Shown here: positions 48,630 to 57,700 of the stretch, piece by piece | Layout: each line of letters starts with the position of its first letter | How positions within the stretch are numbered: the first letter of the stretch is position 1 | Source of the DNA: Bog-756 sp963777665 | Lineage (GTDB): Bacteria > Actinomycetota > Acidimicrobiia > Acidimicrobiales > RAAP-2 | Assembly: GCA_963777665.1 (NCBI GenBank) | Contig: CAVZRJ010000003.1 | Span: 496,001-560,000 of the forward strand | Direction: 5' to 3' | Length of the DNA: 64,000 nt | Notes under the pieces: model-generated | The model's database searches: none | Told to the model about the DNA's origin: nothing | The model's input: the letters and a program-made list of their open reading frames with translations, nothing else | Position numbers and translations under genes: made by a program

Positions 48630-49542
48630 CGAGCACGGTCCGGGACAGGGCGGCGGAGCGCTCGCGGCTGGACATCACCGTCGGGGCCACCACGCACCGC
48701 ACCCCCTCGGCCTCGACGGCCGGGGCCAGTCCGGCATCGGCCTCGTCGATGACCAGCGTGCCCATCCACCCCGCGTACCAGCGCGCCACCCCGACCACGG
48801 TCGACTCGAAGCCCATCTCGCGCAGGAGCCGGTCGGCTGGACCCTTGATGGCTGCACCGGCCACGATGGGGGAGACCCCGACGATCCGGTCGCGCCGGGA
48901 TCCGAGCGCCTCGAGCACGCCCGGGACGGCGAGCAGCGGTCCGATGGAGACGACCGGGTTGGAGGGGCACACCACGATCGTGTCGGCCCCCGAGATGGCC
49001 TCGAGCACCGCCGGTCCGGGACGGGCCCCCTCGGACCCCTCGAAGCGCACCGCGGCGACGGCCACATCGTGGCGCAGGCGCACGAAGTACTCCTGGAAGC
49101 CGATCTCGGGACCGTCGACCAGCCGGAGCCGCGTGCGCAGGGGATCGTCGGTCACCGGCACGACCCGGATCCCGATCCCGAAGGAGCGGGCCAACTCGGC
49201 GGTGACCGTGGTGAGGGTGGCTCCCTCGGCCAGCCGCTGGGTCCGGTAGCAGTGGGTGGCCAGGTCCCGGTCGCCGAGACGGAACCAGGTGGCACCCCCG
49301 AGTCGCTCGAGCGAGTCCATCACCCGCCAGGTCTCACCGGCGAGCCCCCAGCCGGTGTCGGGATTGATGGCGTCGGCCAGCGTGTAGAGGACCGTGTCCA
49401 GGTCGGGGGAGATGTGCAGGCCGTGCAGGACGGTGTCGTCTGCGGTGTTGACGACCGCGGTGATCTCGTCCACCGGCACCACCTCGACCATGCCCCGCAG
49501 GAGGCGGGCTGCCCCCACCCCGCCTGCCAGCGCAGTGATCAC
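48616..49542 (-). CDS. cofD: 2-phospho-L-lactate transferase / F420 lactyl-type transferase
   Basis: 308-aa enzyme that joins the phospholactyl or phosphoenolpyruvyl group to the deazaflavin Fo in F420 biosynthesis. ITALAGGVGAARLLRGMVEV, VVNTADDTVLHGLHISPDLD, VLYTLADAINPDTGWGLAGE, FRLGDRDLATHCYRTQRLAE, VCPSNPVVSIGPLLAVPGV and IVAGAAIKGPADRLL are diagnostic of CofD/FbiA. GTG 49542 gives the canonical N-terminus and overlaps the stop of an 18-codon micro-ORF. cofE follows. Confidence 0.94.
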   Translation of the reverse strand: MITALAGGVGAARLLRGMVEVVPVDEITAVVNTADDTVLHGLHISPDLDTVLYTLADAINPDTGWGLAGETWRVMDSLERLGGATWFRLGDRDLATHCYRTQRLAEGATLTTVTAELARSFGIGIRVVPVTDDPLRTRLRLVDGPEIGFQEYFVRLRHDVAVAAVRFEGSEGARPGPAVLEAISGADTIVVCPSNPVVSIGPLLAVPGVLEALGSRRDRIVGVSPIVAGAAIKGPADRLLREMGFESTVVGVARWYAGWMGTLVIDEADAGLAPAVEAEGVRCVVAPTVMSSRERSAALSRTVLGATA

Positions 49543-49595
49543 CAGGCCCTCGGGACACGCGATGCACTCGGGTCGCTCGGGTGGGCGGTGGTCAC
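49539..49595 (-). CDS. Possible 18-codon leaderless micro-ORF coupled to cofD
   Basis: GTG at 49595 is 6 nt after TAGCCT (49602-49607) and reads VTTAHPSDPSASRVPRAW, then TGA whose bases overlap the cofD GTG (GTGA). The arrangement suggests that a leaderless message is first translated through this short ORF and then re-initiates at cofD. The product is not expected to be functional. Confidence 0.4.
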   Translation of the reverse strand: MTTAHPSDPSASRVPRAW

Positions 49596-49601
49596 CGGCG
49601 C

Positions 49602-49607
49602 AGGCTA
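49602..49607 (-). promoter_or_regulatory. -10 element TAGCCT of the cofDE transcript
   Basis: On the minus strand TAGCCT precedes the micro-ORF GTG by 6 nt and cofD by 59 nt. It rules out the longer in-frame cofD reading, which would begin upstream of the promoter. Confidence 0.5.
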
Positions 49608-49682
49608 CCCGTCCCACCACCTGCGCCCTTTCGTCGTCGCGTCGGTCGCGGCATCGTCCGGAGGATGTGCAAGGCTCACGGC

Positions 49683-50858
49683 GTGCCGCCGGAGCGACCA
49701 GCGACCGCCGCGCCAGACCGGCTGTCGGTCGGATTCGACGCCACCCCCCTGCTCGGTCGGCCCACCGGGGTCGGCGTCTTCTGCGCCGGGGCGCTCGCGG
49801 GGCTGGCGGAGCGGTGCGACCTCGTCACGTCCGCGTACGCGGTGAGCTGGCGCCGTCGGGGAGAGATCGACGATCGGTTGCCACCGGGTCTCGGGTGCGC
49901 GCAACGGCCCATGCCGGCCCGCCCACTGCACTGGGCCTGGAGACACGGTCACCGTCCACCGATCGAGTGGTTCGTCGGGGCGAGGGACGTGGTCCACGGG
50001 ACCAATTTCGTGGTGCCGCCGACCAGCCGAGCCGCCAGGGTGCTCACCGTCCACGACCTCACCGTGGTGCTGTACCCGGAGCTCTGTGACGGACCCACCC
50101 TGGTCTTTCCGCAACTCATCCGGCGCGCCGCAGCGGACGGGGCCTGGGTGCACACACCGTCCCGCTTCGTGGCCGGCGAGGTCGTGGCCGAGCTCGGCGT
50201 CGACCCGGAACGGGTGCGGACCGTCCACCACGGCGTGCCGCGGCTGCCGGCCCCCGACGAGCGGACCCCGGCCCTGCCGCTCCCCGACGGGTGTCGCCGC
50301 TACGTGCTGGCGGTCGGCACCGTGGAGCCGCGCAAGGACTACCCGCTCCTGGTCTCCGCCTTCGGGGCCCTGGCGTCCACCTGGCCGGACGTCGCGCTGG
50401 TGGTGGTGGGCGGCGACGGCTGGGGGGCGGACCGGTTCGCGGACGCGGTCGAGGCCTCGCCGGCCCGCTCCCGGATCGTGCGCACCGGCTATCTCGACGA
50501 CCGCTCACTGGCCGCCGTGCTGCGCGGCGCTGCGGTCCTCGCCTACCCGTCGACCTACGAGGGATTCGGGTTCCCACCCCTCCAGGCCATGGACGCCGGG
50601 GTGCCGGTCGTGGCCACCGCGGCGGGCGCCGTGCCCGAGGTGGTCGGTGACGGTGCCGTGCTGGTGCCGCCCGGTGACGCCGACGGGCTCGCCGGGGCGC
50701 TGCAGGAGGTCCTGACCGGTGGGGCCGGGGTCGAGGCCCTGGTGGCCCGCGGGCGGGCGCGCAGTGCCGGGTTCAGCTGGGCGGCGTGCGCCGACGGCCT
50801 GGCCTCCCTCTACCACGAGGCCGGCGCCGTTGGCTCGGGCCCGCGGGGGCAGCGGTGA
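49683..50858 (+). CDS. GT4 glycosyltransferase (first of three)
   Basis: 391 aa, GT-B fold. N-terminal domain: LSVGFDATPLLGRPTGVGVF, VVHGTNFVVPP, VLTVHDLTVVLYPELCD. C-terminal nucleotide-sugar domain: RYVLAVGTVEPRKDYPLLVS, VVVGGDGWGADRF, GYLDDRSLAAVLRGAAVLAY, PSTYEGFGFPPLQAMDAGVP with the EX7E-type motif. The retaining mechanism and donor are unresolved; the pattern is shared with mannosyl- and rhamnosyltransferases. The GTG at 49683 was chosen for its conserved N-terminus; an ATG at 49665 preceded by GGAGG is an alternative. Next gene overlaps (GTGA). Confidence 0.85.
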   Translation: MPPERPATAAPDRLSVGFDATPLLGRPTGVGVFCAGALAGLAERCDLVTSAYAVSWRRRGEIDDRLPPGLGCAQRPMPARPLHWAWRHGHRPPIEWFVGARDVVHGTNFVVPPTSRAARVLTVHDLTVVLYPELCDGPTLVFPQLIRRAAADGAWVHTPSRFVAGEVVAELGVDPERVRTVHHGVPRLPAPDERTPALPLPDGCRRYVLAVGTVEPRKDYPLLVSAFGALASTWPDVALVVVGGDGWGADRFADAVEASPARSRIVRTGYLDDRSLAAVLRGAAVLAYPSTYEGFGFPPLQAMDAGVPVVATAAGAVPEVVGDGAVLVPPGDADGLAGALQEVLTGGAGVEALVARGRARSAGFSWAACADGLASLYHEAGAVGSGPRGQR

Positions 50859-51973
50859 GCCGCCTCCGTCTGCTCCTTCTGGCCGAACAGCTGCGCAGAT
50901 CGGCCTCGGGCGGCATCGGCACCTATGTCCTCGGCCTGCTCCAGGGCCTCGCCGCACTCGGTCCCGACGTCGCTCCGGACCTCACCCTGACCGCGAGCCG
51001 TCCGCCGGGCGGAGGACACGGTGAGGATCCGCTCGCCGCGCTCGGCCACCCCCTCCGGGTCTCGCGCCTGCCGGGACCACTGCTGACCCGGGCATGGGAC
51101 CACGGGTTGGTGCGGGAAGGAAGCGGGTACGACGTGATCCACGCGCCCTCGCTGGCCACCCCCGAGGCCCGGGGACCCGCGCTGGTCGTCACGGTCCACG
51201 ATCTGCTCTGGCGTCGCATCCCCGAGGCCTACCCGCGCCACGGTCGGCGGTGGCACGAGGCGGCACTCGGCCGGGCGCTCCGCCGCGCCGACCGGTTCGT
51301 GGTGCCGGCCCAGGCGGTCGCCGACGACCTGGTGGCCGCAGGAGCGCCGTCAGGGGCGGTCACGGTCATCCCCATGGGCTCCGACCACCTGCCACCCCCG
51401 GACCACCGGGCGGCCGCGGCCCACCTCGCCGCCCTCGGCGTGAGCGGTCCGTTCCTCCTCAGCGTCGGCACCGCCGAGCCGCGCAAGAACCTCCAGCGCC
51501 TCGTCGAGGCGTACGGCGCGGTCCGGGACGCGCTGCCCGAGCCGTGGCCCCTGGTGATGGTGGGTCCTTCCGGATGGGGAGCCGATGTGCGGCCGCAGGT
51601 GGGGGTGATCGAGGCGGGCACCGTGACCCCGGCCGAACTGGCCGGCCTGTACGCCTCGGCCCGGCTCCTCGCCTACGTGCCGCTCCTCGAGGGGTTCGGC
51701 ATTCCGCCGGTCGAGGCGATGCGCCTCGGCGCGCCGGTCGTGTCCAGCCCGCTGCCGAGCACGGACGGCGCCGCATTCGAGGTCGACCCCGAGGACGTCG
51801 CCTCCATCGCGGCGGGACTGCTCCGGGTGGCGACCGACGAGGAGGTGCGCGCGGACCTCGTGCGGCGCGGGACCGAGCGCTCGGCCGCGCTGTCCTGGGA
51901 GAGCATCGCCCGACGCCATGTGGATCTCTGGGAGCGGACGCGCGCCCACTCCGTCCCCGGCGGCTCACCGTGA
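50855..51973 (+). CDS. GT4 glycosyltransferase (second of three)
   Basis: 372 aa, GT-B fold. LLLLAEQLRRSASGGIGTYV with the N-terminal glycine loop, DVIHAPSLATPEARGPALVV, VTVHDLLWRRIPEAYP, FLLSVGTAEPRKNLQRLVEA, VMVGPSGWGADV, YVPLLEGFGIPPVEAMRLGA. Closely similar in layout to the genes on both sides, so the three probably arose by duplication and act in sequence on one glycan. GTG starts and GTGA overlaps join all three. Confidence 0.86.
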   Translation: MSRLRLLLLAEQLRRSASGGIGTYVLGLLQGLAALGPDVAPDLTLTASRPPGGGHGEDPLAALGHPLRVSRLPGPLLTRAWDHGLVREGSGYDVIHAPSLATPEARGPALVVTVHDLLWRRIPEAYPRHGRRWHEAALGRALRRADRFVVPAQAVADDLVAAGAPSGAVTVIPMGSDHLPPPDHRAAAAHLAALGVSGPFLLSVGTAEPRKNLQRLVEAYGAVRDALPEPWPLVMVGPSGWGADVRPQVGVIEAGTVTPAELAGLYASARLLAYVPLLEGFGIPPVEAMRLGAPVVSSPLPSTDGAAFEVDPEDVASIAAGLLRVATDEEVRADLVRRGTERSAALSWESIARRHVDLWERTRAHSVPGGSP

Positions 51974-53133
51974 CCGGTGACCGCCCCCTCCGGGTGGCCC
52001 TCGACGTGAGCGCAGTGCCGGAGCGCCCGGTCGGCGCCGGTCAGTACGTCCTGGCCCTGGCGGAAGCCCTTTCCGAACGGCCCGACGTGGACCTGGTCGT
52101 GTGCAGCCGCCGCTCGGACCGGACCCGTTGGGTGCCGCTGACCGGGTCGGGTGACGTCGTGGCCGCAGCGCCGGACCCGCGGCCCCTGCGCCTGGTGTGG
52201 GAGCAGGTCCGGCTCGGCCCGCTGGTGGGCCGGACCCGGGCGGCGGTGCTCCACGGGCCGCACTACACGATGCCCCGGCACCCGCCGGTCCCGTCCGTGG
52301 TCACGATCCACGATCTCAGCTTCTTCGAGTGGCCCCGCTGGCACGAGCGGTCGAAGGTGCTGCTCTTCCGGAGGGCGATCAGGGCGGCCGCCCGCGACGC
52401 GCAGGTCGTCGTGTGCCCGAGCCGGATCACCGCCGAGTCGCTGCACCGGTGGTGCCGGGTGGACGCCGAGGTGGTGGTGGCCCCCCACGGAGTGGACGCC
52501 GACCGGTTCCGCCCCGTGGAGCCGGTTCCCGGCGCGGACGCGGCCGCCATCGCCCGGCTCGACCAGCGCCTCGCCGATCAGCGGCCCTTCCTCCTCTTCG
52601 TCGGCACCCTCGAGCCGCGCAAGGACGTGCCCTCCCTCGTCGAGGCGTTCCGCCGGGTGGCCGGACGCCATCCGGACACCTTGTTGGTGCTCGCCGGCGG
52701 ACGTGGGTGGGGGGCGGACGCCGTCGACCGCTCGGTGGCCGCATCCGGCCTCGCTCCGCGCATCGTGCAGACCGGGTACGTCGCCGACGCGGACGTCGCC
52801 GCCCTGCTGCGGACGGCCTCGGTCACGGTCTACCCCTCGCGCTACGAGGGGTTCGGCCTTCCGGCCCTCGAGGCGCTGGCCTGCGAGACGCCGCTCGTGA
52901 CCACATCCGGAACGGCGATGGAAGAGGTCGCCGGCGCCAGCGCCCTCCTGGTCGCGCCGGGAGACGTCTCCGCGCTCGCCGACGCCGTCGACCTCGTGCT
53001 CTCCGAGCCGGGCGACGCCGGGGCCGAGGAGCGTCGGGCCTTGGGGCGCGAGATCACCCGCCGCCACACCTGGGAGGCGAGCGCGGCCGTCCACGTCGAG
53101 GCCTACCGGTCCGCCCTCTGCCGTCGGGGATGA
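51970..53133 (+). CDS. GT4 glycosyltransferase (third of three)
   Basis: 387 aa, GT-B fold. LRVALDVSAVPERPVGAGQY, VLHGPHYTMPRHPPVPSVVT, IHDLSFFEWPRWHERSKVLL, VVVAPHGVDADRF, FLLFVGTLEPRKDVPSLVEA, VLAGGRGWGADAV, TGYVADADVAALLRTASVTV, PSRYEGFGLPALEALACETP. The sequence resembles mannosyltransferases that use GDP-mannose-type donors, and an RMD-like GDP-sugar reductase follows, but no donor can be proven. Confidence 0.86.
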   Translation: MTGDRPLRVALDVSAVPERPVGAGQYVLALAEALSERPDVDLVVCSRRSDRTRWVPLTGSGDVVAAAPDPRPLRLVWEQVRLGPLVGRTRAAVLHGPHYTMPRHPPVPSVVTIHDLSFFEWPRWHERSKVLLFRRAIRAAARDAQVVVCPSRITAESLHRWCRVDAEVVVAPHGVDADRFRPVEPVPGADAAAIARLDQRLADQRPFLLFVGTLEPRKDVPSLVEAFRRVAGRHPDTLLVLAGGRGWGADAVDRSVAASGLAPRIVQTGYVADADVAALLRTASVTVYPSRYEGFGLPALEALACETPLVTTSGTAMEEVAGASALLVAPGDVSALADAVDLVLSEPGDAGAEERRALGREITRRHTWEASAAVHVEAYRSALCRRG

Positions 53134-53167
53134 CGTGGCCCAGATGATCCGCTCCGCGCCCAGCCGG

Positions 53168-53173
53168 TAGGGT
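53168..53173 (+). promoter_or_regulatory. -10 element TAGGGT of the RMD-like gene
   Basis: TAGGGT is 7 nt before the GTG at 53181 and supports that start over the in-frame GTG at 53172, which overlaps the element. Confidence 0.45.
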
Positions 53174-53180
53174 GCCGGTC

Positions 53181-54080
53181 GTGCGCTCCTTGATCACCGG
53201 AGGCCACGGCTTCGTGGGCACGTGGCTCGCCGAGCACCTCCGCGCCGAGGGCGATCTGGTGGTGCAGATCGACCGCGAGGTGGAGGTCACCGACGCCGAC
53301 GCCGTCCTCGTCGCGCTCACCGAAGCCTCGCCCGACGCGGTCTACCACCTGGCCGCGCTCACCCATGTCGGGCAATCGTGGGACGACCCACTGCGGGTGC
53401 TCGCGGTCAACGTGCTCGGGACAGGTGCCGTGCTGGCCGCGGCCCGGCGGTGCGGCACCGATCCGGCGGTGCTGGTGACCAGCTCGGCGGAGGTCTACGG
53501 CGCGGTGACCGATCCGTCGAGGCTCCCGCTCACCGAGCGGTCACCGACCGCCCCGCTCACCCCCTACGCCGCCTCCAAGCTGGCTGCCGAGGCGCTGGTG
53601 GCCCAGGCCCATCTCGGCCACGGGCAGCGGGTGATCACCGTGCGTCCCTTCAACCACATCGGCCCGGGGCAGTCCCCGGAATTCGCGGTCCCCGCCCTCG
53701 CCGGGCGCATCGTGGACGCGGCCCGGACCGGGGCTGCCGCGATCCCGGTGGGCAACCTCTCGGCGCGGCGTGACTTCACCGATGTCCGTGACGTGGTCCG
53801 GGCCTACCGACTGCTCGTCGAGGCGGGGGAGCCGGGTGGCGTCTACAACGTCTGTTCCGGACGCGACGTCTCGATCCAGGAGATCGCCGACCGGCTCTGC
53901 GATCTGGCCGGGAGCACGGTCGAGCTGGAGACCGACCCGTCGCTCGTGCGGCCTGTCGAGGTACCCGTCCTGCGCGGTGATCCGACCCGCCTCCAGCAGG
54001 CGACCGGTTGGAAGCCCGAACTGGACCTCGACCTGACCCTCGCCGACGTGCTCGAGCACGCGCGGCGGCAGGGCGGCTGA
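53181..54080 (+). CDS. GDP-4-dehydro-6-deoxy-mannose reductase-like SDR
   Basis: 299-aa extended SDR. SLITGGHGFVGTWLAEHLRA, VYHLAALTHVGQSWDDPLRV, VLVTSSAEVYGAVTDPSRLP, TPYAASKLAAEALVAQAHLG with Tyr and Lys, and VRPFNHIGPGQSPEFAVPAL, the last being typical of RMD/GMER-type reductases that make GDP-D-rhamnose or GDP-6-deoxytalose. The partner GDP-mannose 4,6-dehydratase is not in the window. It lies just after the three GT4 genes but has its own promoter signal. Confidence 0.82.
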   Translation: MRSLITGGHGFVGTWLAEHLRAEGDLVVQIDREVEVTDADAVLVALTEASPDAVYHLAALTHVGQSWDDPLRVLAVNVLGTGAVLAAARRCGTDPAVLVTSSAEVYGAVTDPSRLPLTERSPTAPLTPYAASKLAAEALVAQAHLGHGQRVITVRPFNHIGPGQSPEFAVPALAGRIVDAARTGAAAIPVGNLSARRDFTDVRDVVRAYRLLVEAGEPGGVYNVCSGRDVSIQEIADRLCDLAGSTVELETDPSLVRPVEVPVLRGDPTRLQQATGWKPELDLDLTLADVLEHARRQGG

Positions 54081-54097
54081 CCGGGCGGCGCCGAGGG

Positions 54098-54499
54098 TCA
54101 GGCGGCCGTGGTCGGGCGGAGGGTGCGGAGCTGGGTGCGGGCCTCTTTGGCCTGCACATGGGCCTGCTTGGCGAGGTCACGGGCCTGGGTGGGCAACCGC
54201 TCCTCGAAGGGGGCGAGCACGCCCTCGACCCGCTCGATGATCTCCTCGAACCGGTCCATGAGATGCTCCACCCTGGCGTCGACATCCTGGATGGTGCCGG
54301 CGAGGTCGGAGCGGACCGCGGTGACCCGGTCGCCGAGGCCGGGGTTGGTGCCCGAGAGCCGCTTGGTCAGCTGGTGGCGCTCGACCTGGAGCCGCTGGAC
54401 GCCGAGGACGCCGGCGCCGATGACGACGTAGGTGGCGTCCTTGGCCGCGTCGGCGAGGTCCTTGGCGGCCTTGGTGATGTCGGTCGCGATGTCTGGCAT
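54098..54499 (-). CDS. Small coiled-coil, phasin-like protein
   Basis: 133 aa. MPDIATDITKAAKDLADAAK begins an amphipathic stretch; YVVIGAGVLGVQRLQVERHQ is mildly hydrophobic. From about residue 60 onward the protein is a long heptad-rich helix (VTAVRSDLAGTIQDVDARVE, HLMDRFEEIIERVEGVLAPF, ARDLAKQAHVQAKEARTQL). This is the composition of phasin- or apolipoprotein-like proteins that coat granules or membranes. No catalytic motif. AAGGAG lies 5 nt before the ATG. A strong, dyad-containing promoter drives it. Confidence 0.75.
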   Translation of the reverse strand: MPDIATDITKAAKDLADAAKDATYVVIGAGVLGVQRLQVERHQLTKRLSGTNPGLGDRVTAVRSDLAGTIQDVDARVEHLMDRFEEIIERVEGVLAPFEERLPTQARDLAKQAHVQAKEARTQLRTLRPTTAA

Positions 54500-54555
54500 G
54501 GTTGCTCCTTGTTCGGGGTCGTGTTGCGTGTTGGGGTCGTCGTGCGACGAATACA

Positions 54556-54584
54556 AGTGTATCTGTCGTGATAAACAGTTGCAA
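54556..54584 (-). promoter_or_regulatory. Strong promoter with internal dyads for the phasin-like gene
   Basis: Minus strand: TTGCAA (54579-54584), exactly 17 nt, TACACT (54556-54561); the mRNA start would be near 54549, 50 nt before the ATG. The spacer holds the dyads TATC-N6-GATA (54560-54573) and CTGT-N8-ACAG (54563-54578). The -10 lies inside the palindrome ATACA-AG-TGTAT (54551-54562). The AT-rich 45 bp stand out sharply in this GC-rich DNA and look like operator sites. Confidence 0.65.
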
Positions 54585-54704
54585 GCATACCCGGGCGTCC
54601 CGGAGCGTTGTGCGCGGAGAGGCCGGGACGGCCTCGAACCGTCCGGACGCCTCTCCACACCCCCTCTGAGCAGGCAAAGCCCTGGGGACGGGGTCGCGGC
54701 CCGA

Positions 54705-54710
54705 TAGCCT
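54705..54710 (+). promoter_or_regulatory. -10 element TAGCCT of the giant GT2 gene
   Basis: TAGCCT is 7 nt before a TTG codon (54718) and 10 nt before the ATG (54721). Confidence 0.4.
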
Positions 54711-54720
54711 CTCCCCCTTG

Positions 54721-57700
54721 ATGGACACCCTGGCCCCGCCGGTCGTCGCCGTCGTCGTGGCCCACGATCCCGGCCCCTGGTTCGAAGAGACGCTGGCCTC
54801 ACTCGCCTCGCAGGACTATGCCGAGCTCTCGGTGCTCGTGCTCGACGCCGCCGGTCGCGGGGAGGATCTCGCAGCCCGGGTGGCCGCCGTCCTCCCGTCG
54901 GCATACGTCCGGCGGTTCGAGCACAATCGGGGGTTCGGGGCGACCGCCGACGAGGTGCAGGGCATGGTCGACGGTGCCGACTACTACCTGCTCTGCCACG
55001 ACGACGTGGCCCTCTATGAGGACACGGTCCACCTGCTCGTCGAGGAGGCCTTCCGGTCCAACGCCGGCGTGGTCTCCCCCAAAGTGGTGAGCTGGGACGA
55101 TCCCGAGCGGCTCGTGCACGTCGGGATGGTCGTCGACAAGGGCGGCTCGGTGGTCGAGCGGGTGCAGCCCCATGAGATCGACCACGGCCAGCACGACGCG
55201 GTCCGAGACGTCTTCGTGGCCCCCGGCGGCTGCACCCTGGTCCGCACCGACCTCTTCTCGGAGCTCGACGGGTTCGATCCGGCCATCGCCGCCATGGGCG
55301 AGGATCTCGACCTCTGCTGGCGGGCGCAGGTGATGGGGGCCCGGATCATCGTGGCCCCCGGGGCCCGGGTGCGGCACCTCGAGGTCCTGGCGAGCGAGAC
55401 CCGCGCCCTCGAGCCGTCCCTGATCGGCGCCGCCGAGGGTGGGGCGCCACGTCATCCCGTCACCATCCAGGAGCTGCAGCGGCGTCACGAGCTCCTCGCC
55501 GTGTTCAAGTGCTACGGACGGATGCACCTGCTCCGGGTGGTGCCCCAGGTGTTCCTGCTGTCCCTCGGGGAGATCGTGGTGGCCGAGCTGGCAGGCAACC
55601 GGGTGCGGGCGCGGGCGGTCGTGCGGGCATGGCGCTGGAACCTGGGCCGCCTCGGGGCGATACGGGTCCAGCGGGCCGAGCTCCGGGCCAAGCGCCGCCT
55701 CGCGGACAAGGAGATACGACTGCTCCAGGTCGGCGGGAGCGCCCGGCTGTCGGCCTACACCCGCCGCGTGGTCCAGCATGGCTTCGCCGGGGCACATGCC
55801 GAAGAGCTGACTGCGGCCGCAACCGCGACCGCGGCCGACCAGGGCATCGATTGGGTCCCGGACAGCGGACCCGACCCTGATGCCGGGTCGGAGGCGGTCG
55901 GGCAGGTGGCGGGGCGGGTCCGGCTGGCGGTCTGGCTCGCCGCCGCCCTGCTGGTGGTGATCGGGTCACGGAATGTGCTCACCGGCCACCTCCCGGCCCT
56001 CGGTCAGTTCACCCCCTTCCCCGACTGGTCGCAGACCCTCTCGGGGTTCTTCGGCGGCTGGCACCCGTCGGGTGCGGGGACGACCGCGCCGGCTGCCCCG
56101 GGGCTGGCCGTCTCCGGAGCACTCGGGACGGTTCTCATCGGGGCGATGGGCCTCACCCAGAAGGTCCTCGTCTTCGGATGCCTCCCGGTCGGGGCCTGGG
56201 GCGTGGTCCGCCTCCTGCGCCCGTTCGGCTCCCAGCGCGCCTCGCTGGTGGCCGGCCTCGCGTACCTCGCGATGCCGCTTCCCTACGACGCCCTGGCACT
56301 TGGCCGATGGGGTGCCCTCGTCCTCTACGCCGGGTTCCCCTGGGTCCTCGGCACCCTGCTGCGGGCGACCGGCGTCGAGCCCTTCGCCCGGGTGGTCACC
56401 GGTCCCAGCGGCGTCCAGCCGTCGGAGGACCGTGCATCGGCGGCCGGACGGGATGCCCTCCCCCAGGCGGCCGAGGGTGCCGCAGTGGCGGCCTCGGCCC
56501 CAGCGGCGCCGCCGGCGGCGACCGGCGCGTGGACATCGCGTCACGGCCTGCTCGGTGCGGCGTTCGCGCTCGGCCTGCTCGAGGCGCTCCTCATCGCCTT
56601 CGTGCCGGCCGCAGCCATCGTGGTGGTGCTCGCGGCACTCGCCCTCCTGATCTCCTCGGTCCTCCTCGGGGACGCGCGCCCGGCCGCCAGGGCCGTCCGC
56701 CTCGCGCTCGCGTCGACCCTGGTCGCCGCAGTGATCTGCCTGCCCTGGGTCATCGGCGTGCTGTCGGCCGGGTCGGGTGCGCTGGCCGTGTTCGGGACGC
56801 CGACCCCGGCTGCCGGCGCAGCCGCGTGGGGGTCGTTGCTGCGCTTCGCCGTCGGTCCGATCGGAGGTTCCCCACTGGCCTGGGGCTTCGTTGCGGCCGG
56901 AGCGGTGCCGCTCCTGCTCGCCCGTGGACCCCGTTTCCAGTGGGCCGTGCGCTTCTGGTCGGTCGCGCTCGTCTCCTGGTTGGCAGCCTGGGTCGTGGGC
57001 CGCGGGTGGACGGGTCGGCTGGCCGTCGACCCCCTCGTCCTCCTCACCCCGGCGGCGGTGGCCGTCTCGGCGGCGGTCGGGCTGGGCATCGCCGCCTTCG
57101 AGGTGGATCTGCACGCCGCCGACTTCGGCTGGCGCCAGCTCACGACGGTGCTCGGGGTGATCGCGGTCTCGATCGCCGCGTTCCCGACCCTCGTCTCGGC
57201 ACTCCCCGGGCGCTGGGATCTGCCGGTCAACGACTTCTCCCAGTCGGTGAGCTGGATGGACGCCCAGGTGAACCAGGGAGCCTTCCGGGTCCTCTGGATC
57301 GGGGATCCCCGCTCGCTCAACCAGGGTGGGTGGAGCGCGGGCGACGGCCTGGCCTACGCCACCTCCGAGAACGGGGCCCCGGACGCCCGGTGGCTGTGGA
57401 ACGCCGCATCACCGGGTCCCGCCGGCGCACTCGGTGAGGCGGTCAACGCAGCCCGCTCGGGCCGTACCGACCAGATGGGTCTCCTGGTCGCGCCTGCCGG
57501 GGTGCGGTATGTAGCCGTCCTGACCTCGGTCGCCCCGGAGATCACCGGCGAGCAGAGCCCGACCCAGTACCCCGTCCCGGCCGACCTGCTCCCGGCCCTG
57601 AGCCGCCAGCTCGATCTCCGCCCCGAGCTCGCGGGGACCGGGATCACCGTCTTCGACAACGCCGACTGGATTCCGCAGCGGGCGTCGGTGGCCCCCACCG

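Noticed and set aside
49596..49620. Longer cofD starting at 49620
   Set aside because: It would begin upstream of the TAGCCT promoter element and adds residues absent from the family.
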